A DNA stretch of 39,228 nucleotides from positions 1 to 39,228 of the forward strand of contig CALCYP010000073.1 of assembly GCA_937906635.1 (NCBI GenBank), given 5' to 3'. Within the stretch, counting starts at the first letter, position 1, and each line of letters begins with the position of its first letter. A program made the position numbers and the translations under genes. The DNA is from an uncultured bacterium (GTDB lineage Bacteria > Patescibacteriota > Gracilibacteria > Absconditabacterales > Absconditicoccaceae). The notes under the pieces are model-generated. The model had not been told where the DNA came from and did no database searches. It worked only from the letters and a program-made list of their open reading frames with translations. Below are positions 1 through 11,439 of the stretch, in pieces.

Positions 1-260
1 ACTATATCGCTGAGGACTAAAGTCCTCAGCTATTTGATATTTCGTCCCTTCGGGACTATTCGAAATTAACATAGTTGCAAAGCGACGATTCTTTATCATA
101 TTTATATTTGTATAATAGAGTCGTCCCTTCGGGACTATTCGGAATCAGCATAGTCGCGAAGCGACAATTTCTTGTTTAACCCATGGTTTTAACCATGGGT
201 ACAAAGTCGCGAAGCGACGATTCTGCCAATATTTATAATAACAATGTCGTTCTTATCTTT
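1..260. repeat. Cluster of short hairpin repeats, no gene
   Basis: No open frame is visible here. The stretch is packed with small perfect palindromes. At 9-30 there is a 10-bp stem with a 2-base loop. GTCCC-ttc-GGGAC occurs at 44-56 and 123-135. GTTGC-aaa-GCGAC is at 74-86, and GTCGC-gaa-GCGAC at 153-165 and 206-218. At 179-200 there is a second 10-bp stem with a 2-base loop. The first GTCCC/GTCGC pair (about 42-90) repeats as a unit at about 121-169, a period of 79 bases. These look like REP-type dispersed palindromes; any role is inference. Confidence 0.8.
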
Positions 261-261
261 T

Positions 262-1659
262 TTAAGCAGCAGCTTTTATGGGACTTTCTAATTTAACAAC
301 ATTTAATTTTGAAATTATATTTTCACATAAACCTTTTAATTCATTTGCTTCTGAATTGGATATTTTTGCAAGTTTTCAATTTTCTCAACTTTGTAAATTT
401 TCCATATGCTTATCAAAACTTCAATCATCTCTGGCATACATAGCAATTATTTCACAGACATCTTCAATAGTTTTCTCTTCTTTTGTGTCATACTTGTCAT
501 TGTTTGCTACTGAAGATAATTGTTTACCATATCTTTCATTTAATGATTTTATAGCACCTTTCAATTCTTTTACTCCTTCGGCATCATCTTGCTCTAATAC
601 ATGAGAAATTTCATGCAATAATATTTGTGGAGCTTCAGCTTTATTTTTAGTTCATACTATAATTTTATTTCAAGAGTTTGTTCAATACAGATGTCAATTA
701 TCGGTTGAACTATCTGTCTCTATTTTAATTTCTGGATGACTCTTGTGTAGATAATCGATCATTTTTTTTCATTTTTCACTTTCTACAGTCTCCAAAGATC
801 TATCTGCATCTTTTACTTCTGTTCATTCAGATTTTTTTCATTCATCTTTTTTTTCTCATTTTCATTCTGATTTTTTATCGTCTTTTTTTTCTGATTTAAT
901 TTCTGTTGGCTTGTCTGCTTTTTTCAATGATTCTAATGTCTTTTGTAATTCTTCATTCTTTTTCACTAATTCTTGATTCTTATTTTGTAGCTCTGTATTC
1001 TTATTGTTTAATTGTTTATTTTCAGCTAAAACATCACTTAATTGTTTTTGTGTTTTGGCACTTTCCTCTGCTAATTTATTTATTCTATTATTTAATTCAC
1101 TAATTTCTTTTGATGAAACAGCAGCAGCTGTAGCTGCTCATGCTGCGGCAGCCTTAGCTTTTTCAGCAGATTTTGCATTTACTTTTTTCCATGTTCATCG
1201 ATTACTTGTCCATAATTTATTTGGATCCATTGTGCGTTTGTGTACATCTACTAATTTAACTCAATCTTTAGTCTTCATAGTATTATAAGAGAATTCAGAA
1301 ACGGGTTTTGTAGAAAATAAACTTCAAAGCGTAGACTTCCAAGTATTTGAGACAGTATTGCGTACAGTCTTTCAAGTATTCACGACTCAGTTTACTACTG
1401 GTTTGACAGCAGCTTCTACTGCAGAGACTAATCATACTCAAGCTGCAATAGGTACATTCAAGATTTTTTGATACCATTTTTTATCTTCGTTAAAAAGTTC
1501 TCTGATTTTGTCAGCAGTCGTATTTGTGACTTTCGCCAAATCTTCAGCAGCTCAAGCTACAGTATTGGCACTATCTGAAACAGTATTTGCAGCAGTTCAC
1601 AAAGTCCTAAATGGGATATTTAATGTATTCTTTACTCGATTTCCAAATTTACTAGCCAT
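262..1659 (-). CDS. Coiled-coil protein with C-terminal HExxH zinc-peptidase-like motif
   Basis: 465 residues with UGA read as Gly; not a family I recognise. Residues 1-180 are rich in Ala, Thr, Asn and Lys. A long heptad-like coiled coil spans about 182-245 (repeated LNNK, LQNK, LVKK, LQKT). A Lys/Glu/Asp/Trp-rich low-complexity linker follows to about 285. The C-terminal third carries ILLHEISHVLEQ, with HEISH at residues 349-353, the zinc-binding motif of many metallopeptidases. Short conserved-looking acidic helices follow, but I cannot assign the third metal ligand. No signal peptide is evident. The start is the ATG after a consensus leftward promoter at 1698-1725. It diverges from the 1817-11745 gene series, whose 1711-residue member also has an HExxH domain, so a shared role is possible. 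Metalloprotease activity is inferred from the motif only. Confidence 0.85.
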
Positions 1660-1697
1660 GCGTAATTTTTACCAAATTAAAAATTTCCTCAAATTCT

Positions 1698-1725
1698 ATT
1701 ATATATATTTTTTGTCGTTTGTCAA
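1698..1725 (-). promoter_or_regulatory. Consensus sigma-70-like promoter, leftward
   Basis: On the minus strand TTGACA (1720-1725) and TATAAT (1698-1703) are separated by 16 bases. It lies 39 bases upstream of the ATG at 1659 and drives the HEISH coiled-coil gene. Confidence 0.75.
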
Positions 1726-1754
1726 ATAAATATACACTTTTTTTTGGTGATTTT

Positions 1755-1783
1755 TTGACATAAGATTTTTTTTGGTGTATAAT
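1755..1783 (+). promoter_or_regulatory. Consensus sigma-70-like promoter, rightward
   Basis: TTGACA (1755-1760) and TATAAT (1778-1783) with a 17-base spacer, a perfect match to the bacterial housekeeping consensus. It sits 33 bases before the ATG at 1817 and, with only 26- and 22-base gaps further on, probably serves the genes to 6073. It is back-to-back with the leftward promoter at 1698-1725. Confidence 0.8.
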
Positions 1784-1816
1784 AGGATATAAGATTTTAT
1801 ATTTTAAAATTAAAAA

Positions 1817-2932
1817 ATGGCTGTAGAAAGAAATGAATCTATCGATGAAGATAAATTAAAAGAATTATTGGATATCAATTGAATAAAGAAAGGGGAATTG
1901 ACAAAAGAGGAAATTAAATCAATATCCAAAAATTTTTCAGTGCAAGATTTGTTTCCAATTATTTCAAAATTGAATAAATGAGATAGAATTGATGGGGTAA
2001 AAGTAGAAAGAACGGAAAGAAAAAATTTGAAAATGAACATACTTTACCTTATTGATCAATGTAATGAAAATGAGAAAGAATCTTTAAATAAAGAAAACCA
2101 AAAAAAAATTGATGAACAAGAAGAAACTATAACAAAATTAAAACAAGAACAAGAATTGGATAAGCAACAGAATCAAGAGAAAGTAGATACATTGAAACAA
2201 CTTTTGTTTTGAGATGATAAAGAAACAAAAGATCAAGTAGAAAAAAATGATGTATTAAATGCCACATTACAAGCTATTGCTTTAAACAACAAAAATAGCC
2301 AAACACTTGAAGATATAAAAAAATTACAACAAAATTTAAAAGAAGCTACAGATGATAAAAAGTTGGAAGATGTAGCTAAAATAAATGAAGAATTAGAAAA
2401 GAAAAAGTTGGAGTTAAGGTGATTATTATGACAAAAAGATAATTTATATTATCAATATTTTTGAGAAAAATTTGATGACAATAATTGAAAATGAATTCAA
2501 GAATTTAAACGTCGAGGAAAAATATTTGGGAAAGGGACATCTGAAACATGACAAACAGTTCGTGGAGTTATGAGTCCACTTAGGCCTAAACGCATAGCTC
2601 GTATGAGATTAAATCGTGTAATCAGACAAATGAACGAAATCTGAAATGATTCTACAAAATGAATGAAAATGGTGATGAATAGATGTTATTTCAATTGAGT
2701 ACGTCCAATAAGAAGATGAATGAAAAGTATAGCAAATACATTTAGATTAAAAAATCCAGCTGAATTTAGTGCAAAATATGATGAGCAAGCAAATGAATTT
2801 ATCAGAGATTTAACAAAAAAACTAGAAACAGCATGAAAATTATCGGATGATGATAAAAAAACAATAGCATTAATTGAAAAAAGATTAAAATGGTACAAAG
2901 AAGATTATAAGAAACAATTTTTACAAATGTAA
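1817..2932 (+). CDS. Unrecognised coiled-coil protein, 371 residues
   Basis: I do not recognise this protein. The N-terminal 80 residues are acidic and helical. A highly charged coiled coil rich in Lys, Glu and Gln runs about residues 84-128 and a second one about 164-201. The C-terminal half is basic, with many Arg and Met (PLRPKRIARMRLNRVIRQMN), then an acidic/basic helical tail ending in QFLQM. No signal peptide or membrane segment is seen, so it is probably cytoplasmic. Intact only with UGA as Gly. The start is ATG after an A-run and has no Shine-Dalgarno sequence. It is the first gene after a consensus promoter and is followed 26 bases later by the small acidic gene at 2959. Confidence 0.85.
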
Positions 2933-2958
2933 TTTTTATTCCTATTAATTAATAAAAA

Positions 2959-3261
2959 ATGAATACATTAAACCAAGCGGTAGAATATGTTTACAACTAC
3001 ATCATGGATTACGATAAACTTGATGAGGATATCGTAGACAAAAATTCTTTATACGAAATGATGGAAGAGATGCTACTTGAAGCAGTAGATTGAGTTTTGT
3101 CTGATGATGATATGAAGACTCGAGTTTCAAGTAAAGATAATTCATACTTAGATAAGATCTTAAACGAAAGACTTGGAGAAAATTATCCAGCTCTTTTGCA
3201 AGAAATGACAAATGATATCTTGAATGATTATGTCTTGTCTGAATGAGAAGAGGAAGAGTAA
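2959..3261 (+). CDS. Small acidic helical protein, 100 residues
   Basis: Not recognised with certainty. It is very acidic with a Glu-rich tail (SEGEEEE). Two amphipathic helices can be read: one around MMEEMLLEAVDGVLSDDD and one around YPALLQEMTNDILNDYVL. It resembles the 101-residue protein at 11440-11745 in length, charge and the order of these segments, so the two are likely paralogs. The layout recalls short DUF5663-type proteins of candidate-phylum bacteria, but that is only a guess. It lies between the coiled-coil gene (26-base gap) and the 929-residue gene (22-base gap), apparently in one transcript. The small size and strong negative charge would suit a partner or chaperone of the large basic neighbours; this is inference. 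Confidence 0.8.
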
Positions 3262-3283
3262 TTTATTTGTTTAAATTATAAAA

Positions 3284-6073
3284 ATGGTCTCTACCAAAAA
3301 AATAGAAAAAGAGCTACAAGAGAATGTGAGGAATAGAGTAAAAAATGTAGATAAAATCAAAGAAGTAGAAAAGTTCGTAAATGAAAACTTATTGGATGTC
3401 TTTTCATCTCCTGATTTTTTGGTAAATGATATAATTAAAAACAAATTAGAAAAAACAATGGAATCTATCAAGGATGTAGTAAAACAAGCACATGAGAAAA
3501 TAGATTTATTGACTGCTGAATATCCTGGTGCTGATCCTGCTAGAAAAATAGTAATTGAAAATGATATAAAAAATATAGAAAGTACGATTACAGGTAAGGT
3601 AACAGGTAGAATTGGATGAAATATAGTTAGGACTGACCTTGATCATAACAAGATGCATCCTGATTTTGAAGACAAACAAAAAGAATACGAATGATTACGA
3701 AATTGTATCAAAAATAATTTAAAATTGGACGATAAAGAATTAAAGTGAAATTGTAAAAGATGAGATTCTGGAGCTTGAATGACTATGAATTTAGATTGAA
3801 ATTTCTTGAACTGATGAGCATTACCACCAGATAGATATTATATAATTTGAGATGACGGGAAAGAGATAAAATCATATTGATGAAAATATAAAATCAAAAT
3901 GAGTATGGTAGACGGTACAGAGAAAGATGTAGAGATTACATGAATTTCGATAGATTCATGAACACATGAGTTAAAAATATCAAAGGATGTTTCATTTGCA
4001 CCAGAAGATATTGATACCACAAAACCATTAGTATTTAATATAGCATGTGCTTATAGTGATGTTTTAAGTGAAGATTTAGTTTGAGGAGGTAAGGTTAATA
4101 CATGAATCAATGTAGTACATGCAAAAAAAATAGAAGTGACTTTGGAATATGAGACGGTCCTTAGAGTTGCCCGTAGAATTTTGTTTGATACATATAATAC
4201 TTCAGTATCACCGCGTCCAATTGAAAAAGCATTGGAAGATACATTTACAGATGATTTTGAGACACATAAATATAACCATCACATTGAAAGAAAGGTATTG
4301 GAAAAAATTTTGAAAAAATTTAATGCTGGGAAATATGATTCTCTAAACGAAGAACAAAAAGAAAAGTTTTTCCAAAGGATGCTCCGTGGATGATGGAAAG
4401 CTTGATGAGGTCCTAAAATAGAAGATTTTTATGCTACGTGAAATGTTAGGTTATACAATACTTATAGAGAGCGATTTATCGCAGATGACAAAAAACGGAA
4501 CAAAGATATTAATAATGTTATGTCAAAACTTCGTTATATAGATTTCATCAAAGATCAAGCATCATCCCAAGACAAATGTAAGGAGTTTGTAGAAAGTGCT
4601 TTGGAAAAAGAGATGTCAAAAGAATCAGAATTCAAGAAAATCTGTGCGAGGTTTACAGAATTTTTGGATGAAATAGAAGAAAATAAAACCGATAATGATA
4701 TGAATGAACGTATGGATAAAGAATTTTTTAATAAAAAAAGGGTAAAGAAAAAACTAAAAATGGATAGATGACGATGGTCTCCATTTCATCCAAGAGATGT
4801 AAATTACATGAGATTTTTCAATTGATCATCAAAATCAATGAAAAATCAGACTGTAAATATTTATACTAGAGAATGACATAGAGAAAAATGAAAGGTTCAA
4901 CCATTTAAATATGATTTAAATATGTCAATTACATGAAAAAATAATATTGATTTAATGATTAAAATAGATGGAGAAAAAACACCAATATCTATTAAGTCTG
5001 GTCAACCATGGACATTAGCACGTAGAGTACTTAGAGATAATAGGATACCATATTGAAAAGCTAGAGCTCATATTTGTTTCAATATTTATAGAGCTATGGT
5101 AGAAATTGCAAAAGACAATCATATGTCTCTAAAATATCGTGATTCTTGAAAATTAAAAGAAATTGATTTCGTCGACGGAAATTTGATTATGAAAGAATGG
5201 AATGAGATTTGATATAAATCTGATAAGCCAGAAGAAAAATTTACACAAAAAGTATTTTTGTGAGTAAATGATTTTGAGAGAGAAGGTGATGCTGATGATA
5301 TATGAGTATTGAGAAGATGAATAGAATCATTAGGAGTTCATTTCAACAAAGCCATGAATACATTACATAAAAAATATCGTAAATGAGTTGAGAGGAGATT
5401 TTTGTGAGTAGTAAATTCTCGTAATAGATTTAGATTACCAGTTTCGGCATGGACATCTCCTATTAAAAAATTATTAAATTGTAAAACTGCCACCAATTTT
5501 GATTTTTCAACTACAGTCAACTCAAAATGAGAATCAATTGCTATCGATTTTTCGAGAAATAAGTTTACAATAAATATGAATTGACTAAAGAAACCAATTT
5601 CTTGAAGAGATTTGTGAAAACTATTAAATCATAGAGAATGAAGAGTTAGGGTTTTCGATGGTATGGAAAGAGATATCGCAGAAGGAGTATATGTTGCATT
5701 GATTAATAAACTCAGAGAAAATTCAAAAATTGCTCGTACAAATTTCTGATTTGTGGATGATGTTACATGAAGGTTGTATGTGCTGGACAAAGATTGAGAC
5801 TTTGGATATATCCCAAAAAAAGATCGAAAAGGCGTATTTGGTCATCCTATGAGATGACTCGTATGATGATTGATTCCATGAATAAAGAAGTTTTGAGCCT
5901 TAAAAGAAAGAAAATTGTCTACAATTAAATGATATACAAAATTAGATCCAAAAATAGATGCAGATGAAATTCATGAAATTATGAAAAATCCATTTTTGAT
6001 GCAGAGATTAATCAGGGCAATGAATAGGAGAATGTGATTATTAGAATCAATGAGATCAATAATTTGGAGTTAG
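3284..6073 (+). CDS. Large unrecognised protein, 929 residues
   Basis: I do not recognise a family. Residues 1-110 are helical and charged, and the short stretch to about 165 is not distinctive. Residues about 165-285 look like a beta-rich domain (PPDRYYIIGDDGKE, then alternating Val/Ile strands), followed by helical and basic segments (VLRVARRILFDTY; KFFQRMLRG). The C-terminal 400 residues are rich in Arg, Lys and Gly with repeated short strands, ending in LLESMRSIIWS. No signal peptide or transmembrane helix is apparent, so it is probably intracellular or peripheral. More than forty in-frame UGA codons must be read as Gly. The reading frame is continuous from the ATG after AAAA to the TAG at 6071. 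It is third in the series from the promoter at 1755 and is closed by a terminator at 6098. Confidence 0.85.
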
Positions 6074-6097
6074 CATAAAAATATAATATGTGATAAA

Positions 6098-6127
6098 AAT
6101 ATGGGATCAAACATCTCATATTTTTTG
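6098..6127 (+). terminator. Rho-independent terminator
   Basis: AATATGGGAT and ATCTCATATT form a 10-bp stem (one G-U pair) with a 5-base loop, followed by a run of T. It lies 25 bases after the 929-residue gene and separates its transcript from the 1711-residue gene. Confidence 0.75.
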
Positions 6128-6242
6128 ATAATATTAAAACATGTCAAGTAATATTCCCTTAAAAATCATATGATTTTTGCAATTTTTTTTATTTTTGAGT
6201 AGACTGATATATAGAAAATTTTTATTATATATTTTTGCAAAA

Positions 6243-9200
6243 ATGGATAACAAAAAAACTTATGAAGTTATTGGAAATGAATTAGACAATAGAATTTCTA
6301 AACTAGATAAAGTTATTGATTGAATAAAGTGAGAACTTTTTGATGTACTTACCCTTTGAGACGATGAAAAATCTCGTAAGGAAATATGAAAAAAGATAGA
6401 AGAAGAATTAAATAAGAAATTATTAGAAAAAGAAAACAATGCAAAGAAAAAGAAAAGTCAATGAGAGCAAATTTCCAAACATGAAGAGTTAGAAATATCA
6501 AATTTAAAGAAAATTATTAATGATATAAAATATAGATTATGACATGGTACACCTAATCCAGAGATAAACGATGTAAACAGAAATAAATATATCAATTTGG
6601 ATAAAGATATGGAATTTGATAAAAATATTATAGAAAATGTAGTAAATACCATATTAAATAGTAGTATAAATGAGGTGAAAGAAGATATATTATTAAATCG
6701 TTTATTACAACACGATAAATATTACAATTATATATACAATAAATTACGTAAGCAATGAGACAAAAATAAAGATGTAAAAGAAACATTAAAATATTTACAA
6801 AGAATTCATAAAGAAAGGGAGGGGAAATTTGGGGATAAATTACTAAAATTTAAGGTAGATTGAGAAAAAGCATTGCGTTTGAAGGATAAAAATTATATAA
6901 GAGAAAGATTTACATTTGGAAATCTAGAGTCTGGGGATAGAATCAGATTAAACGATGAAACAACAATAATTGTGATTAGTAAATCTTCATATTGAAATAA
7001 AATTACATTTATAGAAGATAGAGGGGATTACTGAAGAAGTCAGGAAATAACAGAGAATTTTAATAATTTTTCAGATTATCGTTGTAAACTTTGAGACATC
7101 AAAGAAATTATAATTTGATTAAAATTATCTGATAATCCAGATCCAACACCAGACCCAGATTCAACACCAAACCCAGACCCAGATCCAACACCAGACCCAG
7201 ATTCAACACCAAACCCAGACCCAGATTCAACACCAGACCCAGATTCAACACCAAACCCAGACCCAGATTCAACACCAAACCCAGACCCAGATTCAACACC
7301 AGAACCAGATCCAGATCCAACACCAGACCCAGATCCAAATCCAAAACCAGAACCAACACCAGACCCAGATCCAGATCCAAAACCAGACCCAGATCCAGAT
7401 CCAAAACCAGAACCAGATCCAGATCCAAAACCAGAACCAGATTCAACACCAAACCCAGACCCAGATCCAAAACCAGATCCAGATCCAAAACCAGAACCAG
7501 AACCAACAGATCCAGATTCTCCCAAATCATTTGAAGAAAATGTGGTTATTTCTGATGTGTCAGAATCTTATGAAGATATGATTTCACGTGAAGTAGAAAA
7601 TGAAATCAATGAAGAATGGCATAATACAAGCCGATATAATGTGTTTAAATTTGGTAAATTATGGTTGGCTAGATGAAGAATTAGAAAAAAAAGGATTAAA
7701 GAAATGAAGAAATGATACCAAAGGACTCCTTTTACAAGTAATTGATTAATTAATTCAGAAATGAGTGCACAGGCTGCACGTCATGATTTAGAAGAGAGTT
7801 TACAATCAAAGTGATTATCCCGCGATGCATTCTGAAAAATAGAAAGGAAGACTTTGATTGCATGAAATGAATCAGAAGAGTTTTATGAAACTGAAAGATG
7901 AAAAGAGTTTAAAGAAATGTGTCAAGAATATGTAGCAGGAACTATTTCTCAAATAGAGTTCCAAAATAAATTTAATAAATTTGTACAAGATAAACTATGA
8001 TTGCCTAAAGAACAACAATTCGTCGCTACTAATGTTTTAGAAAAATTAGATGCAATCAAAAATGATAATATGTTATTAAATTCAATTACAACAGATTTAA
8101 GCTCATATTTAAATGATCACGACCAATCACATTTTGATGCAATACGTAAAAAAATCGATGATGATTTCAAAAAATATAAAAGAGATCCAAGATTTAGAAA
8201 AGAAATTCTGAATATTTTGTGAAATACACAATGATTGTCAAAAGAAGAGTTAGATGAAAAAATCAATAAATTTATTAAACATGAAAAGGCATTAGCAAAA
8301 ATGTCTACTCAGAATTTAAAAATTAAATTGGATTTACTTACGAATGGTAAATGAGCATACCAAACTAACAATAAAGATCGTGAAAATCGACTATATAAAT
8401 TCGGACATAAATTGGATAAAATGCCTCGATGGTGACAAACTCTTACAATCGCATGAATAAGTGCATCATGAATCGCTGTATGATTGTTGTGATGATCCGC
8501 TTTAGCTGCTACTGCGACTATGTCCGGTCTAGTTTGAGCTAAAAACTTCATCAAAAAATGGACACATCATACAAAAGAACAAAACACATATGAAAAGAAT
8601 TTGACAAGAGATTATGAGAAAGAAATTGCTAAAATGAAAAAACGAGAAAAAATAAGCACAGAAAAAGATAGTAATGGTAAATATACACATTCATGGTTTA
8701 AGCGTTATAAAGCAAAAAGAGAACTTGAGTTATACGGAAAGACAACACAGGCAGAACTTCAGAATGAATCTACATGAAATACAAAAGAGATTTCTACTAT
8801 AATATTTGGATTATTAGATAATTATGACTCACTTGAGCCTGATGAAAAAAATGCGTTAAATTGCACTCTTTTGGATGCGAAAGCAAGACTCGAAACTTAC
8901 TGGGATTTGTGACATAATTTCTTGAAATCAAAAGATAAAAATTTGATTGAAAAAGATTTTTACGATTTAGAGAATGCACTTAATCTAAGTGCTAATCGTA
9001 TTTTGGGTTCATGAGCAACATTAAAAGATCTTTCTTTAATAAGTGCATATGATGAATCTTGAGCTGTAAATTACAACGATTTACTAAAATTATATAAAAA
9101 AGATTATAATTCAGCGACTAAAAAATTTAAATGAGAAAGAGCATGGTTAGCTACTAAATGGTGATTGTGAACAGCTGCCTTTACATTTGGAACAGCTGCT

Positions 9201-11378
9201 GCCACTCAAGCAATTACTCATACTGGAATGTTTGCAAAAGATGCTGTTGCAGCTACTCCATGAACTCCAGATAGTCATGAAACATTTACTTCAAATGCAA
9301 GAGATCACTATGGTCTATGAAAATGGGAAACAGATAATAGTGAAATTTTCAGAACAGCACAGGATAATATTTCCAACTTGGATCCTTCTTCATCAGTTAG
9401 AGTGCATTTATCATCATGAACTGATGGAACACAAATTGCTTCAGGAAGTCCTATATTAAATCATAGAACTTATGAAGCAGAATTGAATGAGACAATACAG
9501 GCTCTAAGACAATCAAATATTAGTAATAAAACTGAAATAATACAACATTTGGAAGATTGATTGCCAACTAGTTGATTTACAAATCATACATTATATTCTA
9601 TGAGAGATCTTAATGCAATTGAGCAAATAGCTACATGATCCTGAAACTTTAGTTGAAAAATGGAGTTTGTGCATGATGTCGCAAGTTGACTTGACTGACA
9701 AATAGCTCACGATGCATGAGCTAGATTTACTAACGCAGTTATTGAAATTACTAACACAATACCTGGTAATCCATGAACAGATGCTGTTGATGCTGGAAAA
9801 AAACGATTAGTGGTAGGATTGCCTTGGTTCTCCAATACATTTAAAAGAAAAAATGAGGAAGAAAGCGTAAGTGGGCCAGATAATCAACCAAGAAATAAGC
9901 CAGGTGATCAACCAAAGGATAATCCAGACAAGCCAAAACATAAACCAGGTCAACCAGAAGGACCAGCAAAATGACCCAGTAAGGGGCCATGAGTAATATT
10001 ACCTCCTGTAAAAATAGATGATCCATCAGGGCCTACAATAGAGCAACCACCTAGAAAAACTATTAAATGAAAAGTAAAATGAGTGGTTACAAGGTGACAT
10101 CCAATAAATATTACTAATGATAAATGAGAGACAATACTTGCTGATGTAGATGATTTATGAACAAAATATCCTTGAGATTGACAGCTATTGCCTCCTAGGG
10201 ATGCTGCCAAACAGTTTCTTTGATATTGGAAAGAATGAAAACGTAATCATTTTACAAAGGAAGACTTAAATAACTTATCAGAATTAAATTGAGATGATGA
10301 TGCACAAATAAAATATCTTGAATCACAAATTATACACGATAGAGAGACTATAGAAAATAGTCAGACTATGGAAAAATTTAATAAAAGCAAAGAAGTTTCA
10401 AAAGATTGGATAAAAAAGTTCTTACCGGCAATTGTATGAAGTGTTGATGCTGAATTATTAAATGATTTTTTGTCAGATGATAGAATTCATGTAGTATCAG
10501 ATCGTGACTATCTTGGCCTTACTGGCTCAGTATCAAGTAGTTGATGTTTTAGAAATTTAGACGGAGACATATACATTAGATATAGTTATATACAGCAAAC
10601 AGAGCACAATGATATTAATAGTAATGGTTGAAGATATGGAGGATTTGACCGGCATTCAGTATTAATACATGAAATGATACACTCCATGAGTGCAATGAAT
10701 TATTTCGTATCTGACGACAATGGAACATTAAAATATGATCAAAGAAGAATTTGACTTCGTCACATACTAAGGGATAAAAACTGAAAGCTTTTGTGAGAAA
10801 TGTGACGTTCAATGAATGAGGCTGCAACAGAATCATTATCATGGGAGATATTATCAAGATGATTTAATTCATTTAAGCCACCTCTTGACATAAGTTACCT
10901 TAAAGACACATGTATAGCATATAAAGGCTTTATTGATGTTATTGACCAATTACAAGAAATTGATGGTATAAAACATGAAAATCTTTGGAAAGCTATGCTT
11001 ATCAGAAAAAGAGCAAAAGATAAGTCTGTGGAGTGGAATACACCTTTATTTGAACTTATGTCAAAAGTAAATTGAAGGGAGGAAAATAATTGACATGTAA
11101 GATACATAAGACCAGATTATTATGACTTAATTTCAGAAAGTATGGATTTTGCACATGATGTATTTAATGAAAAAGTAAAGAGGAATACTCCTGCTAACTT
11201 TGAAACTAAATGGATAGTTGATTTTATAACAAAAAAAGATATCAATATACTGAAAGACTATGTGAGATCTCAACACAAAACATTGCGTGACGTATTTGAC
11301 AAATCATACAAATCATTACTTACAGAGGATTGAAATGATTTCAAAAAAGATATTTTAGATACTTATAATTGAAAATAG
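6243..11378 (+). CDS. Giant membrane protein with (D/N/K/E)P repeat and C-terminal HExxH metallopeptidase-like domain
   Basis: 1711 residues, by far the largest gene here; not a family I recognise. Residues 1-295 are charged and helical. Residues about 296-426 are a low-complexity repeat of Asp-Pro, Asn-Pro, Lys-Pro and Glu-Pro with Ser-Thr-Pro breaks. Helical domains follow to about 730. Two Gly/Ala-rich hydrophobic segments (about 734-766 and 973-993) could cross the membrane or form a hairpin. A second Pro/Gly/Lys-rich linker lies at about 1213-1278. The C-terminal domain has LIHEMIHSMSAMNYF, with HEMIH at 1476-1480, and about 46 residues on MNEAATESL, where E1526 could be the third zinc ligand as in gluzincins. 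The frame is open throughout with UGA as Gly. The start is ATG after GCAAAA. Peptidase activity and surface location are inferred, not shown. Confidence 0.87.
7129..7513 (+). repeat. In-gene tandem repeat encoding Asp-Pro-rich linker
   Basis: About 385 bases built from CCAGACCCAGAT, CCAGATTCAACA and CCAAACCCAGAC-like 12- to 18-base units, all multiples of three. They encode about 130 residues of alternating Pro with Asp, Asn, Lys or Glu. The unit makeup leaves reverse-strand frames open as Gly/Ser- or Leu-rich strings, which are not genes. Such repeats are prone to length change by slippage without breaking the frame. Confidence 0.9.
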
Positions 11379-11379
11379 A

Positions 11380-11407
11380 TTGAAATACATAAAGTATCAC
11401 ATAATAT
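11380..11407 (+). promoter_or_regulatory. Possible promoter for the small acidic gene
   Basis: TTGAAA (11380-11385), 16-base spacer, TAATAT (11402-11407), 32 bases before the ATG at 11440. A weaker consensus match than the others in this window. Confidence 0.4.
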
Positions 11408-11439
11408 AAATCGACATATTTAATTTATAAAAACAAAAA

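Noticed and set aside
1..218. CRISPR array
   Set aside because: Repeats are of different kinds, short, irregularly spaced, and have no uniform spacers or cas genes nearby.
7076..7530. Long reverse-strand frames of Gly/Ser or Leu/Asp repeats
   Set aside because: They are mirror images of the Asp-Pro repeat in the forward 1711-residue gene, which is continuous on both sides.
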